DNA of 64,000 nt, from assembly GCA_031256955.1 (NCBI GenBank), contig JAIRPP010000010.1, positions 41,902-105,901 on the forward strand, in the 5' to 3' direction. Position 1 is the first letter of the stretch. Every line of letters starts with the position of its first letter. Origin of the DNA: Candidatus Methanoplasma sp. (lineage in GTDB: Archaea; Thermoplasmatota; Thermoplasmata; Methanomassiliicoccales; Methanomethylophilaceae). Positions 51,751 through 60,540 of this stretch are shown here, piece after piece. The translations under genes and the position numbers were made by a program. Under the pieces are notes generated by a model, which saw only the letters and a program-made list of their open reading frames with translations, was not told the DNA's origin and did no database searches.

Positions 51751-51993
51751 TTAGAAGTACTTCGGAAGGTACGTCATGATCCACATTATGGCGAACCCGA
51801 CCGCTCCGATGACGATCATGCCCAAAGCGGCTATGTAGCAGCTCTTCTTGTACTCCTCCCCGGTGGGCTTGCGGGTCATCTTCAGGATCCTTCCATACTT
51901 GCCCTTGCCCATGTTCTTGAGCGCGGCTTCGAGGTCGTCCTGGAATTCCTCGGCTTTGTCTTCGGTCGTCATCTCCATCCTTCCCTTGGGCAT
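51751..51993 (-). CDS. secE: Protein translocase subunit SecE (Sec61 gamma)
   Basis: Up to 80 aa. Amphipathic helix (ILKMTRKPTGEEYKKSC) followed by one membrane segment (YIAALGMIVIGAVGFAIMWIMTYL), as in archaeal SecE. Start uncertain: ATGs at 51993, 51978 and 51972; the last is best spaced from AAGG. A TATA-like TTTTATTTAAGG lies upstream (52063-52074). Confidence 0.92.
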   Translation of the reverse strand: MPKGRMEMTTEDKAEEFQDDLEAALKNMGKGKYGRILKMTRKPTGEEYKKSCYIAALGMIVIGAVGFAIMWIMTYLPKYF

Positions 51994-52074
51994 GCGACGG
52001 TTCGCGGCATGCGCATCGTTCTTTCGTTACCACTGAAAGGCAACGATTTCAGTATTGCCTCCTTAAATAAAATT

Positions 52075-52439
52075 TGTTCTTAAAGGTTTCGGCTATCCCG
52101 CTCCGAGGCCCGCTATCTCGGCCGAGGCGACCGCGCAGGCCCTGGGCGCCGGGGGTTCTTGAAGACTGCGGGGCCTTCCAGTGGACGCAGAACTCATCGG
52201 GCGGCGGCCGGACCCCGTCTGACTTCATCGGCCGCATATCCCCCTCTCGACGCATATGCTGTCCTCTGGGCGCGGGGCCCGGATGCGCGCTTTTTTTTAT
52301 ATATCGGCGGCCGAGAGCCGGACCCGGGCGCGAGGGCGATGGGAGCCTGCAGATGGATGATTCCGGCATCGCCTCTGAGCAGCCAACCATTAAATAGAGG
52401 CTATCAGTTGGGCTTCGTATCCTGTATGGGGTGACAGTA
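52075..52439. other. Spacer with two rightward promoters and a possible small transcript
   Basis: Two TATA-like elements point right: TTTTTATATATCGG (about 52281-52294) and ATTAAATAG (52389-52397). The second fits the 54-aa gene at 52440. The first would start a transcript near 52315 with no ORF before the second promoter, so a short RNA of 70-80 nt is possible. Nothing else is supported. Confidence 0.35.
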
Positions 52440-52604
52440 ATGGAAGAACTTTTATGCAACGTCGAACTGGTTAAGGAGAACAACGACTTCGTCGCCAGGA
52501 TCCAGAGCGATCTCGGCGGCATGAGGGAGTACAAGTCCCCCAACTTCGAAGAGGTACTGGAGCAGATCTTTACGGACCTTCAGGAAGAATTCGAATCAGT
52601 CTGA
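52440..52604 (+). CDS. 54-aa acidic conserved-looking small protein
   Basis: ATG 52440 with GGGGTGA upstream; 54 codons to TGA 52604. The product (starting MEELLCNVELVKENN and ending LQEEFESV) is acidic and predicted helical, with a central Gly-rich turn. I know no family. Real coding status is supported by a promoter, an RBS and the short 13-base gap to the next gene, whose RBS GAGGAGG overlaps the stop. Too short for most ORF finders. Confidence 0.6.
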   Translation: MEELLCNVELVKENNDFVARIQSDLGGMREYKSPNFEEVLEQIFTDLQEEFESV

Positions 52605-52617
52605 GGAGGTTGCCTTC

Positions 52618-52884
52618 ATGGCAGACAAGACCAAACAAATGAAACAAGTATTCGATGTGCTCGACTCCCTGTCGGAGGACCCGTCGGTCCCGAGGAACAT
52701 CAGGAAGGGAGCCACGGACGCCAAGGGGCGCCTGGCGAACGAGAAGGACCCCATGGACCTCAGGGCGACCAGCGCCATACAGATCCTGGACGACCTGGCG
52801 AACGACCCCAACATACCCCTGCACGGCAGAACCCTCATCTGGAACGTCATAAGCCAGCTCGAGTCCCTCAGCCAGTCCGGCTGA
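52618..52884 (+). CDS. UPF0147 family protein
   Basis: 88 aa, all-helical. VFDVLDSLSEDPSVPRNIRKGATDAK and IQILDDLANDPNIPLHGRTLIWNVISQLE are the two repeats of the archaeal UPF0147 family. RBS GAGGAGG nine bases upstream. Function unknown. Cotranscribed with the 54-aa protein. Confidence 0.9.
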   Translation: MADKTKQMKQVFDVLDSLSEDPSVPRNIRKGATDAKGRLANEKDPMDLRATSAIQILDDLANDPNIPLHGRTLIWNVISQLESLSQSG

Positions 52885-52892
52885 CGGGAGCC

Positions 52893-53468
52893 TCATCTCC
52901 TTTTCTCAGAGACGACGTCCAGGAAGTTCTGGAATATCTGAAGGCCGTGCTCCGTGTGCTCCACCTCTGGGTGGAACTGCACTCCGAACAGGGGCTTCGA
53001 TGCGGACCGTATCGCCTCCACGGGGCACGATGCGGATGACGCGACGACCTCGAACCCGGGGGGGACGGACTTCACCTCGTCGTTATGGGAGGCCCACACG
53101 CTGAACTCCGAAGGGAGCCCTCTGAACAGGTCCCCGTGGTCCGACACCTTCAGAGCGACCCTGCCGTACTCCGGGCTCTCGCCCGGGCCGACGGTTCCGC
53201 CGAAGTGCTCGGACATGAACTGCATGCCCGCGCATATCCCCAGGACCGGATACTCCGCCTTGTCGAGGTACTCGCCGTTCCTGCCCATCGCGTCCGATCC
53301 GGACGCGCCGTCAGGAGCCCCGCCGGACATGACCAGGCCGTCGAGGTCCGCCAGCTCCGAGAAGGGGGTGGTGTTGGGCACGATCTTCGTCTCGACCTTG
53401 AGGTATTTCAGGACCCTCCACTCGCGATGCGTCCACTGGCCTCCGTTGTCGACGACGTAAACCTTCAT
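52893..53468 (-). CDS. guaAA: GMP synthase subunit A (glutamine amidotransferase)
   Basis: 191 aa class I amidotransferase supplying ammonia for XMP to GMP. Catalytic triad: Cys in VLGICAGMQ, His and Glu in FGVQFHPEVEHTEHG. Short oxyanion loop GGAPDG. In archaea the amidotransferase and synthetase are separate chains; the synthetase is at 55533-56480, separated by two unrelated genes. Converges with UPF0147 at an 8-base gap. Confidence 0.94.
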   Translation of the reverse strand: MKVYVVDNGGQWTHREWRVLKYLKVETKIVPNTTPFSELADLDGLVMSGGAPDGASGSDAMGRNGEYLDKAEYPVLGICAGMQFMSEHFGGTVGPGESPEYGRVALKVSDHGDLFRGLPSEFSVWASHNDEVKSVPPGFEVVASSASCPVEAIRSASKPLFGVQFHPEVEHTEHGLQIFQNFLDVVSEKRR

Positions 53469-53608
53469 GCGGGCTCTAGAAATATAGCGCGTATTTATAT
53501 GATGGGGCTGGCGGACCGCGTTCGGCCCCTCTGCCCTCGGGCGCCCGCAAAGACGCCCTCTGCGTCGCGCGATCTGTTCGAAAAACATCTGAAATTCAGC
53601 CTTTCGCT

Positions 53609-53644
53609 CCCAGGCGCTCCGCCTGGGCGCGTATCCCCCCCCCC
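53609..53644 (-). terminator. Hairpin and ten-base homopolymer downstream of the LOR-domain gene
   Basis: CCCAGGCG-CTC-CGCCTGGG (53609-53627) is a perfect 8-bp stem; a run of ten C (53635-53644) lies next to it. Leftward transcripts of the LOR gene meet the G10 run, the hairpin, then a T5 run about 30 bases later. Probably termination. Confidence 0.4.
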
Positions 53645-53652
53645 GTGCCGCC

Positions 53653-54123
53653 TCAATAATACGACGAGTCGGCGTTCATGCAGTCTATCGTCAGCGCGAT
53701 GCAGAGCGCCAGGAGCTCGTTCTCCAGGCGCGGTATGTCCATCTCGTACGTGTCGCCCCACGTCAGCCAGCGCTTCGACATGGACATCACGGTCTCCGGC
53801 CCGTCCGATATCCTGTACTCATGGGCGAAGAAGTCCCCCTCTATCGACCATTTCGACCCCTCCAGCCTGAAGCGCGGCCTGAGGATGGTGAACTCCTTGA
53901 CGAGCATGTGGGTCTCTCCCCCCGTCTCGATGAAATAGCGGGACAGGAAAGACACGACCTTTGCCCGTATGAACGCGACCTCCCTGCCGTCGGCGTCGTA
54001 GACGTGCAGCTTTCGCCCCCACGAGAATATCTCGCCATGGGCGTACCACCTCGCGCGATCCGCCTCGTCCCTGATCTCGAACAGGTCGCGCCACGAGAAC
54101 ACCTTCTGCTTCATGTAGAGCCT
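53653..54123 (-). CDS. LURP-one-related (LOR/DUF567) protein
   Basis: About 156 aa from ATG 54123 (MRLYMKQKVFSWRDLFEI). Single Tubby-like beta-barrel of the LOR family: MKQKVFSWRDLFEIRDE, KLHVYDADGREVAFIRAKVVSFLSRYFI, FRLEGSKWSIEGDFFAHEYRI and a C-terminal hydrophobic helix (LALCIALTIDCMN). The fold is membrane-associated in some relatives; role in prokaryotes unknown. Confidence 0.82.
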   Translation of the reverse strand, partial: RLYMKQKVFSWRDLFEIRDEADRARWYAHGEIFSWGRKLHVYDADGREVAFIRAKVVSFLSRYFIETGGETHMLVKEFTILRPRFRLEGSKWSIEGDFFAHEYRISDGPETVMSMSKRWLTWGDTYEMDIPRLENELLALCIALTIDCMNADSSYY

Positions 54124-54306
54124 CATGCCCCGCTCACGCCCCCGATCCGCATCCGTGCGCGCCCGCATTCGCCAGGGCGCGCCCGGAGGCCCGTCTTTCT
54201 ATTGTTCCAGCCACTGAGATTGAGCGCATGTTTCCATCCACGGACGGTGCATGGCTCCATGCATGTTATCCTTTTCGGCGAGCCTCCCGCCGAGAGGGCG
54301 AAGAGG

Positions 54307-55356
54307 TCATCCCGAACGCGCCTTTCCGATCAGCGCCGCGCCCGCCGCAGTCAGCCTGTACCTCTGCAGCTTGCTGTTGGGCTTGTCCGGAACGGTCATC
54401 TCCGCGTATCCGCCGGACAGGAGAGGCCCGACGATGCGGCCGAAGGCGCGCGAGTCCCCGCTCATGCCGATTGCGGCAAAGATCTCTTTGCGGGACAGGG
54501 GGGCGCGCTCGATCGCCTCCAGGGCCGAGAGCATCGCCTCCGTGATCTGTTCAGCCCCGCGTCCGCCCTGGTGCTTATCTTGGTGCTTATCTTGGTGCTC
54601 GACCTGCGCCCGTATGGTTTCAAGGATCGACGCGAGAGCGAATTCGATGAACGCGCCGGAGTCGTTCGCTCTGCGGGCGTCCTCAATCGCAGCGTAGTAT
54701 TGCGGCCTGTTCTGATAGATGACGGACTCCATCGGGATCCATGCGAAGAGCGGGTTCCATTTGGCTAGGACGAGAGTCTGCCACAGCCTCCCCATGCGCC
54801 CGTTGCCGTCTGCGAACGGATGAATCGTTTCGATCTCGTAGTGCAAAATCGCGCTTTTGAGCACCGGGTGCAGATCGGAGCCCCTCGCCCATCCGAACAG
54901 GTCCGAGACGAGGCCCGGGACGAACTGCGGCCTGGCTCCGATGTGGATGACGACCGGGCCGTCGAAAACACCGATGTCGCCGCTGCGGAACCTCCCGGAT
55001 TCGCCTATGAGGCCTTTTGTCATGAGCCTGTGCGCCTCTAGAAAGTCGCTGACGGAGTAGGGATCGAGGGACATCATCGCGTCATACGCCTCGTATGCGT
55101 TCTTGGCCTCTCTGACCTCCTCCTGCCTGCCCGCCACTATCCTCCCTTCGATCACCGCCGCGACTTCGCCGCTGGACAGCGAATTGCCCTCAATGGCAAG
55201 CGAGGATTGGATGGAACGGATGCGATTCTCCCTGTGGAGCCTTATGTCCCGCTTGAAGCCTGTGCCTAGCTCTAGCCTCGTGACGGACTCTACTATCTTC
55301 GCCAGGGAGTCTGCGGCACCTTCAGTGATCGTGTATGGCGGTTTTCCGTTCGACAT
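54307..55356 (-). CDS. Fic-domain protein (class II, with N-terminal inhibitory motif)
   Basis: 349 aa. N-terminal inhibitory motif S-LAI-EGN near residue 56, Fic core HPFADGNGRMGRLW near residue 180 (complete HxFxDGNGRxxR, so likely active AMP transfer), then a linker and a C-terminal winged helix (LSRKEIFAAIGMSGDSRAFGRIVGPLLSGGYAEMTV). The linker contains (HQDK)-type repeats encoded by a 12-bp tandem repeat (54570-54600). Inhibitory Glu in cis means activity is gated. Target unknown. Confidence 0.87.
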   Translation of the reverse strand: MSNGKPPYTITEGAADSLAKIVESVTRLELGTGFKRDIRLHRENRIRSIQSSLAIEGNSLSSGEVAAVIEGRIVAGRQEEVREAKNAYEAYDAMMSLDPYSVSDFLEAHRLMTKGLIGESGRFRSGDIGVFDGPVVIHIGARPQFVPGLVSDLFGWARGSDLHPVLKSAILHYEIETIHPFADGNGRMGRLWQTLVLAKWNPLFAWIPMESVIYQNRPQYYAAIEDARRANDSGAFIEFALASILETIRAQVEHQDKHQDKHQGGRGAEQITEAMLSALEAIERAPLSRKEIFAAIGMSGDSRAFGRIVGPLLSGGYAEMTVPDKPNSKLQRYRLTAAGAALIGKARSG

Positions 55357-55532
55357 TTTTATCTCCAGTCTCTTCTGGTCTGACGAAGAGCCTCGTCCAT
55401 GGGGCGGGCACGGTCCGGTTCACCCGAGGGCGACTGTTGATCCTATAACGCATTCGACAGATAGAATCCTTTTGCGTTTTCCGACATGGTCTTGGATCGC
55501 CTTTTTACGCCGTAGGCGTTCCATTTCATCCG

Positions 55533-56480
55533 TCACTCCCACTCTATGGTGGACGGGGGCTTGTTGGTTATGTCGTACACCACGCGGTTGACCTGCGACT
55601 TCATCTCGTTGGTTATGCGGGTGGCCATCGCGTCCAGGACCTCCAGGGGTATCCTCGAGAACGTGGCGGTCATCCCGTCCACGGACGACACCGCGCGTAT
55701 GGCTATGGTCTTCCCGTAAGCCCTGCGGTCCCCCTGGACCCCCACCGACCTCGTCGGGAGCAGGACCGCGAAGTACTGCCACGGCGCCTCCATCTTCCCG
55801 GCGGAGACCGCCTTCGCGATCTCGTCCTCCACTATGAAGCATGCCTCCCTGACCACCTCGGCGTTCTCCCTGGTGACCTCCCCAAGGCACCTGACCGCGA
55901 GGGCCGGCCCCGGGAAGGGCTGCCTCTCGGACGCCTTCACGCCGAGGGCCCTGGCCACGTCCCTGACCTCGTCCTTGTACAAATCCCTGAGAGGCTCCAC
56001 CACCGTCATCCCGAGGTCCTTCGGCAGGCCCCCGACGTTGTGGTGCGACTTGATCGTCGCCCTCGCGCCGTCCCCCGACTCTATCCAGTCCGGCGCTATG
56101 GTGCCCTGCACCAGGTACTCCGCGCCGAACGCCCTCGCCTCCCTCTCGAACACGCGTATGAACCTCTCCCCGATGACCTTGCGCTTCTGCTCCGGGTCGG
56201 TCACTCCCGCGAGGGCCTCGAAGAACTCGCCGGCCGCGTCCGCGATCCTGAAGTTCACGCCCGTGTCCTCCAGCATCCCGCGGACCTCCTCCGTCTCCCC
56301 CTTGCGCATGAGGCCCGTGTCTACGTACACCGCCAGCAGGCGGTCGCCTATCGCCTTCGACGCGAGCGCGGCCGCGACCATGCTGTCGACCCCGCCGGAA
56401 CAGGCGATTATCGCCTTGCCGGGGATCCTCTCCCTCATCCCCTCCACCGCCTCCTCTATGAAATCCTCAAGACCCAACAT
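55533..56480 (-). CDS. guaAB: GMP synthase subunit B (ATP pyrophosphatase)
   Basis: 315 aa. PP-loop [13 protein letters not shown] near residue 25, [15 protein letters not shown] and C-terminal dimerisation domain (RPFPGPAL-like [42 protein letters not shown]). It adenylates XMP and amidates it with ammonia from subunit A. Start overlaps the purE stop by 14 bases, so purE and guaAB are coupled. Confidence 0.95.
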   Translation of the reverse strand: MLGLEDFIEEAVEGMRERIPGKAIIACSGGVDSMVAAALASKAIGDRLLAVYVDTGLMRKGETEEVRGMLEDTGVNFRIADAAGEFFEALAGVTDPEQKRKVIGERFIRVFEREARAFGAEYLVQGTIAPDWIESGDGARATIKSHHNVGGLPKDLGMTVVEPLRDLYKDEVRDVARALGVKASERQPFPGPALAVRCLGEVTRENAEVVREACFIVEDEIAKAVSAGKMEAPWQYFAVLLPTRSVGVQGDRRAYGKTIAIRAVSSVDGMTATFSRIPLEVLDAMATRITNEMKSQVNRVVYDITNKPPSTIEWE

Positions 56481-56946
56481 CGGCCGCCACCTTCTCAGAA
56501 TCCTCTTCCGCCTTCCGCATCTGCTCCGCCCTGTACTCCGCGATCCTCTCCCCGACCGCGGGGTCGGAGACCGCGATGATCTCCGCCGCGAGGATCGCCG
56601 CGTTGTCCCCCCTGTCCAGGCCGACCGCGGCCACGGGCACGCCGGGGGGCATCTGCACCACGGACAGCAGGGAGTCCAGGTTGACCGCCCCGCTGACGGG
56701 CACGCCGATCACCGGCCTGCACGTGTGCGCCGCCACCGCGCCGGGGAGGGCCGCGGAGAGGCCCGCGATCGCTATGAAGACGTCCGCGTCCCTCCTCTTC
56801 GCCAGCTCCTCCACCCTGCCGGGGGTCCTGTGCGCGGAGGCCACGGCGATCTCGAACCCTATCCCGAACCGCTTCAGCAGGGGGACCGCCTTCTCTGCGA
56901 CGGGGAGGTCGCTCTTGCTCCCCATTATGATCAGCGCTTTGCTCAT
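56467..56946 (-). CDS. purE: N5-carboxyaminoimidazole ribonucleotide mutase
   Basis: 159 aa class I PurE-like enzyme of purine synthesis. Motifs: [46 protein letters not shown] and [24 protein letters not shown]. Purine operon with guaAB. Possible TATA element TTTTTATCC (56971-56979 region, minus) close to the start, overlapping the hairpin terminator of the upstream gene. Confidence 0.94.
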   Translation of the reverse strand: MSKALIIMGSKSDLPVAEKAVPLLKRFGIGFEIAVASAHRTPGRVEELAKRRDADVFIAIAGLSAALPGAVAAHTCRPVIGVPVSGAVNLDSLLSVVQMPPGVPVAAVGLDRGDNAAILAAEIIAVSDPAVGERIAEYRAEQMRKAEEDSEKVAADVGS

Positions 56947-56970
56947 ATGGCCCGGCTATGATTGAAGAAG

Positions 56971-57008
56971 GATAAAAACCCCACCGGGCCGGGAGCCCGG
57001 AGGGGGTT
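56971..57008 (-). terminator. Hairpin plus T-run between the 100-aa membrane protein gene and purE
   Basis: Leftward: AACCCCC-T-CCGGGC, 5-nt loop, GCCCGG-T-GGGGTT then TTTAT. A bipartite stem of about 12 bp followed by five T looks like an intrinsic terminator, unusual in archaea; the T-run may double as the purE TATA box. Confidence 0.5.
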
Positions 57009-57024
57009 GGTTTGGGCGCCGCCC

Positions 57025-57327
57025 TCAGCTCTTGAGGACGACCACTAAGAATATCCCTATGGCGACGAGCGCGCCGACGACGACGCCCGCCGTGTTGATG
57101 AGCGCCTCGCGCATCACGTCCCATCCCGCTACGCAGCAGAACGGCTCGACGTCGCTGAACCCCACCAGATATACCCATGCGGCCAGCACGGCGAGGCCTA
57201 TGATCAGGAGCGCGCCTCCGTACGCCCTGCTCTTCCCCGCGCCGAAATACGCTGAGAACACGCCTGCCAAAGCCAGCACGATCGCGAAGACGATGACGAC
57301 GATCGTCAAGAACTCCCAGATATCCAT
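57025..57327 (-). CDS. Small membrane protein, three transmembrane segments
   Basis: 100 aa. Hydrophobic segments at about 5-27, 38-58 and 74-98; the loop between the last two contains FCCVAGWD with a Cys pair. No family recognised. Single gene with its own leader (57328-57380) and a strong hairpin after it. Confidence 0.6.
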   Translation of the reverse strand: MDIWEFLTIVVIVFAIVLALAGVFSAYFGAGKSRAYGGALLIIGLAVLAAWVYLVGFSDVEPFCCVAGWDVMREALINTAGVVVGALVAIGIFLVVVLKS

Positions 57328-57564
57328 TGTTTCAAACCTCCGAAAATCGCTCCCAGCGACTTCTGTCTAGCACGATACAGCGCATGCTATTATTAAACAT
57401 TTATCCGCTCCCGTCGCGCGGGCCCGAGACGGGGAAATTGTCCGGGCATGCGTATCCTTTTATATCGCAATTTGAACAATGATATAAATATTATCCAAAC
57501 AATTAAATATGATTTCTATATTATAATAGTTCTAACAAGGGGATGCCTACTGACTTTGATTGAA

Positions 57565-57834
57565 ATGAACGAGCTGGGTGTGCTTGAATCCGTCTCCCGC
57601 GACGGGACGGCCGTCGTATCTTGCGTCGCGACTCCCGAGGTCGGTGACGCCGTGACCGACGGGCGCGGGAAGAGGATCGGCGCGGTGCGCAGGGTGTTCG
57701 GCCCCGTAGACGGGCCGTACGCCACGGTGGCCATCGATGGCGGCGCGGCCGCGGACGGGCTCGTCGGGAAAAACGTCTATTCGAACAGAGGAACTCGCAA
57801 TGCCAAAGACAAAAGAAGGAACAGAAGAGATTGA
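57565..57834 (+). CDS. gar1: H/ACA RNP component Gar1
   Basis: 89 aa from ATG 57565 ([11 protein letters not shown]); TTG 57556 is possible. Six-stranded Gar1 barrel: GLLESV-like start, [41 protein letters not shown], basic tail. It binds the Cbf5 pseudouridine synthase. The upstream 200 bases are AT-rich with TATA words at 57461-57467 and further in, the likely promoter. Overlaps tfb by 35 bases. Confidence 0.88.
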   Translation: MNELGVLESVSRDGTAVVSCVATPEVGDAVTDGRGKRIGAVRRVFGPVDGPYATVAIDGGAAADGLVGKNVYSNRGTRNAKDKRRNRRD

Positions 57835-58732
57835 GACCTGCCCCGAGTGCGGGAGCCACCACCTGGTCCGCGACTATGAGAGGGGCGAGCTCATATGCGA
57901 GGACTGCGGCCTCGTGCTCGACGACCAGTTCATAGACCAGGGGCCCGAATGGAGGGCGTTCGACGTCGAGCAGGGCGAGAAGAGGGCCCGCACCGGCGCC
58001 CCGATGACGTACACGATCCATGACAAGGGGCTCTCCACCGAGATCTCCTGGAAGAACAAGGACAGCTACGGGAAGAGCATACCCACGAGGAACAGGGCGC
58101 AGCTGTACCGCCTGAGGAAGTGGCAGAGGAGGATCCGCGTATCCAACGCCACCGAGAGGAACCTCGCCTTCGCGCTCTCCGAGCTCGACAGGATGGCCTC
58201 GTCCATGGGGCTCCCCCGCAACGTCAGGGAGACCGCCGCCATGATCTACAGGAAAGCGGTCAACAAGAACCTCATACGCGGCAGGTCCATAGAAGGGGTC
58301 GTCGCCGCGTCGCTCTACGCCGCGTGCCGGCAGTGCGGGGTCCCCAGGACGCTCGACGAGGTCGCGGGCTCCAGCAGGGTCGGCAGAAAGGAGATAGGGC
58401 GCACGTACCGCTTCATGACCCGCGAGCTGAAGCTCAAGCTCATGCCCACCAAGCCCCAGGACTACGTCCAGAGGTTCTGCTCCGAGCTCAAGCTCAGCGG
58501 CGAGGTCCAGAGCAAGGCGGCGGAGATCCTCAAAGACGCGTCCGAGAAGGAGCTCACCTCCGGCCGCGGGCCGACGGGCGTGGCCGCCGCCGCCATATAC
58601 ATCTCGTCCATCCTCTGCAACGAGCGCAGGACCCAGAGGGAGGTCGCGGACGTGGCGGGAGTCACAGAGGTCACCATAAGGAACAGGTACAAGGAGCTGA
58701 CCGAGAAGCTCGGGATAGAGATACAGCTCTGA
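57800..58732 (+). CDS. tfb: Transcription initiation factor B (TFB)
   Basis: 310 aa from ATG 57800 with GAGG eight bases upstream. N-terminal zinc ribbon ([29 protein letters not shown]), B-reader region ([21 protein letters not shown]) and two cyclin repeats ([54 protein letters not shown]), then the BRE-contacting helix-turn-helix ([23 protein letters not shown]). Adjacent gar1-tfb order is common in archaea. Confidence 0.96.
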   Translation: MPKTKEGTEEIETCPECGSHHLVRDYERGELICEDCGLVLDDQFIDQGPEWRAFDVEQGEKRARTGAPMTYTIHDKGLSTEISWKNKDSYGKSIPTRNRAQLYRLRKWQRRIRVSNATERNLAFALSELDRMASSMGLPRNVRETAAMIYRKAVNKNLIRGRSIEGVVAASLYAACRQCGVPRTLDEVAGSSRVGRKEIGRTYRFMTRELKLKLMPTKPQDYVQRFCSELKLSGEVQSKAAEILKDASEKELTSGRGPTGVAAAAIYISSILCNERRTQREVADVAGVTEVTIRNRYKELTEKLGIEIQL

Positions 58733-58759
58733 CCGCCGCCCATAAACCCCTTCCCGCCC

Positions 58760-59809
58760 TCACGGGCGGAACCATTTGAATTCCAGGTACTCCGCGGATT
58801 CGCCCAGCCTGCAGAACAGGACCTCCTTCTTCACCCCGCCAGAGAGCCTGACCGCGCGGGATATCTCCGACCACGTCATCGCCTCCGACGACGATACCGC
58901 ATGGACCAGGTATCTGGCGTGGCACAGGTCCGGGGAGTCCTCGTAGACTCTGAAATGGGTGCCGTATTTGAACCCGGTCTTCACGACCAGGCCCCTCCCG
59001 CGGAGGTCCTCGAACGCCCTCAGGCGGAGATCGAACTCGTCCTGCGCCTCCGCGCCGAAGCGGGCGAGCGCCTCCCTCGACACCGCCTCCCCCGCCGTCG
59101 ACTCGACCTCCAGGTCCCCCGCGCCGATGAGGTGGCACCCCTCTATGAGCGACAGCTGGGTCGAGTCCCCGTCGGTCTTGCCGTAGAACCCCCGCGAGCG
59201 GAGGGCCTCCCCCTCCCGCGAGTCGAAGACGAACAGCCTGTCCCTTATCAGCCTGCCCCTGGCCCCCGCCGGGTCCCCTTTGGGGAAGGCCGACCCCCTG
59301 GGATCGCGGATGGACATTATGTAATACGTCAGGTCGCCCTCCTCGTCTACGACCCCGTACAGGAGCTGCTTCCCCGCGCCCCTGACGGCGGACGCCTCGC
59401 CCGAGAACGAGGATATGTCCGGGACCGCCCTCTCGGACACGGCCCTGACCATGTACGCGGGGCGGGAGTTGCTGAGGTTGCACCCCCTCGGGAACACCGA
59501 CAGGTCGAACGCGCCGCTCTCCGCCCGGACTATGAAGCCCCTCCGCCTCAGGTCCCTGTACACGATGTACGCTATGTCGAACCCGTCCACGACGGACGAG
59601 GAGTGCGACAGGAGATCCTCAAATGACATGGGGGACCCGGAGCGCACGACCTCCAGCCTCCCCGCCTCCAGCAGGAAGAGCGCCTCTATGAGGTCCAGCT
59701 CGACGCCTCCCCCTCCGACCGGGTAGCCGAAGTTGCCCCTGTTGTATATCTGGCTCCCCTCTTTCTGGTCTGAGACCGCCACGTGGTCCTCTCTGAGCTC
59801 TCCCGGCAT
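58760..59809 (-). CDS. endA: tRNA-splicing endonuclease (tandem-repeat EndA)
   Basis: 349 aa, twice the length of the alpha4 enzyme, so the homodimeric two-repeat type. Both halves show the EndA pattern (SFEDLLSHSS...YRDLRRRGFIVR; ...FEDLRGRGLVVKTGFKYGTHFRVYED). Only the C-terminal half keeps the catalytic triad: Tyr in FKYGTHFRVY, His in YLVHAV/THF region and Lys in GGVKKEVLF; the N-terminal half is structural. It cuts BHB introns such as the one in the tRNA-Leu of this window. Confidence 0.9.
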   Translation of the reverse strand: MPGELREDHVAVSDQKEGSQIYNRGNFGYPVGGGGVELDLIEALFLLEAGRLEVVRSGSPMSFEDLLSHSSSVVDGFDIAYIVYRDLRRRGFIVRAESGAFDLSVFPRGCNLSNSRPAYMVRAVSERAVPDISSFSGEASAVRGAGKQLLYGVVDEEGDLTYYIMSIRDPRGSAFPKGDPAGARGRLIRDRLFVFDSREGEALRSRGFYGKTDGDSTQLSLIEGCHLIGAGDLEVESTAGEAVSREALARFGAEAQDEFDLRLRAFEDLRGRGLVVKTGFKYGTHFRVYEDSPDLCHARYLVHAVSSSEAMTWSEISRAVRLSGGVKKEVLFCRLGESAEYLEFKWFRP

Positions 59810-59880
59810 GCTTCCGATTAAATTGCGTGCGTATTTATTGCTTTTGAAGGCGGGCGATGGGTCAGGCTTAAATACGCCAT

Positions 59881-59898
59881 ACTAGTTAACCACTAGTT
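59881..59898 (+). promoter_or_regulatory. ACTAGTT direct repeat upstream of the ArsR-cdc48 operon
   Basis: ACTAGTT occurs at 59881-59887 and 59891-59897, 10 bases apart (one helical turn), about 30 bases before the ATG at 59926, next to the AT-rich promoter. Consistent with autoregulation. Confidence 0.45.
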
Positions 59899-59925
59899 GA
59901 TAACCTAAAGTTCAACAGTGGTACG

Positions 59926-60540
59926 ATGAACGAGATCGACATGATCCTGGCGGCGGTGGAGAACCCCACGAGGAGGAGGATACTGGAGTCCCTGGCCCGC
60001 GGGTCCGGGTACCCGCTCCAGCTCTCCAGGGAGCTGGGGGTCAGCCCGCAGGCCGTCGTGAAGAACCTGTCCGTGCTGGAGGGCGCGGGCATGGTGGAGC
60101 GCCGCAGGGAGGCTGGGCGGGGAGGCCCGGAGAGGACGATGTACAGCCTGATGTCCGAGTTCAGCGTGACCATCGATCTGAGGAGCGGGATGTTCCGCGC
60201 CGGGATGCCCCACCCCGGGGGCGCGGAGGCGCGGGGCGCGTTCCCGGACGGCCTGGAGAGGGCCGTCGAGAGGATAGCCGAGCTGGACGGGGAGGTCCGG
60301 AGGCTCGACTCCCTGAGGGCGGAGGCGCTGAGGGAGCGCAGCTGGATCATAAGCTCGGTCATGGCGGGGGCCTCTGGCCTGGACCTGCTGGGCAGGACCG
60401 TCCTGCACGAGATGCTGGACCGCCCGGGCGGGGGCGCGGAGGAGATCTCCGCCCGCCTGGCGGCGGGAGAGGCCGCGGTCAGGAAGGCGATGAGGGAGAT
60501 AGAGGATGCGTTCACGGAGGTTGGAGAAGATGGCGAATGA
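59926..60540 (+). CDS. ArsR-like winged-helix regulator
   Basis: 204 aa. Winged helix-turn-helix near residues 10-70 ([48 protein letters not shown]) and a long Leu/Arg/Glu coiled segment ([25 protein letters not shown]), then a second small helical region. Overlaps the cdc48 start by 11 bases. AGTTAACCACTAGTTGATAACC just upstream (59883-59904) contains TAGTTAACCACTAGTT, a direct repeat of ACTAGTT that could be its operator. Confidence 0.83.
   Translation: MNEIDMILAAVENPTRRRILESLARGSGYPLQLSRELGVSPQAVVKNLSVLEGAGMVERRREAGRGGPERTMYSLMSEFSVTIDLRSGMFRAGMPHPGGAEARGAFPDGLERAVERIAELDGEVRRLDSLRAEALRERSWIISSVMAGASGLDLLGRTVLHEMLDRPGGGAEEISARLAAGEAAVRKAMREIEDAFTEVGEDGE

Noticed and set aside
52360..52385. 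C/D-box guide RNA
   Set aside because: Only one imperfect C-like and one D-like word; no second box pair or terminal stem, so not listed as a feature.
53635..53644. Phase-variable C10 homopolymer
   Set aside because: It lies outside any coding frame, between a stop codon and a hairpin, so length change would not switch a protein.
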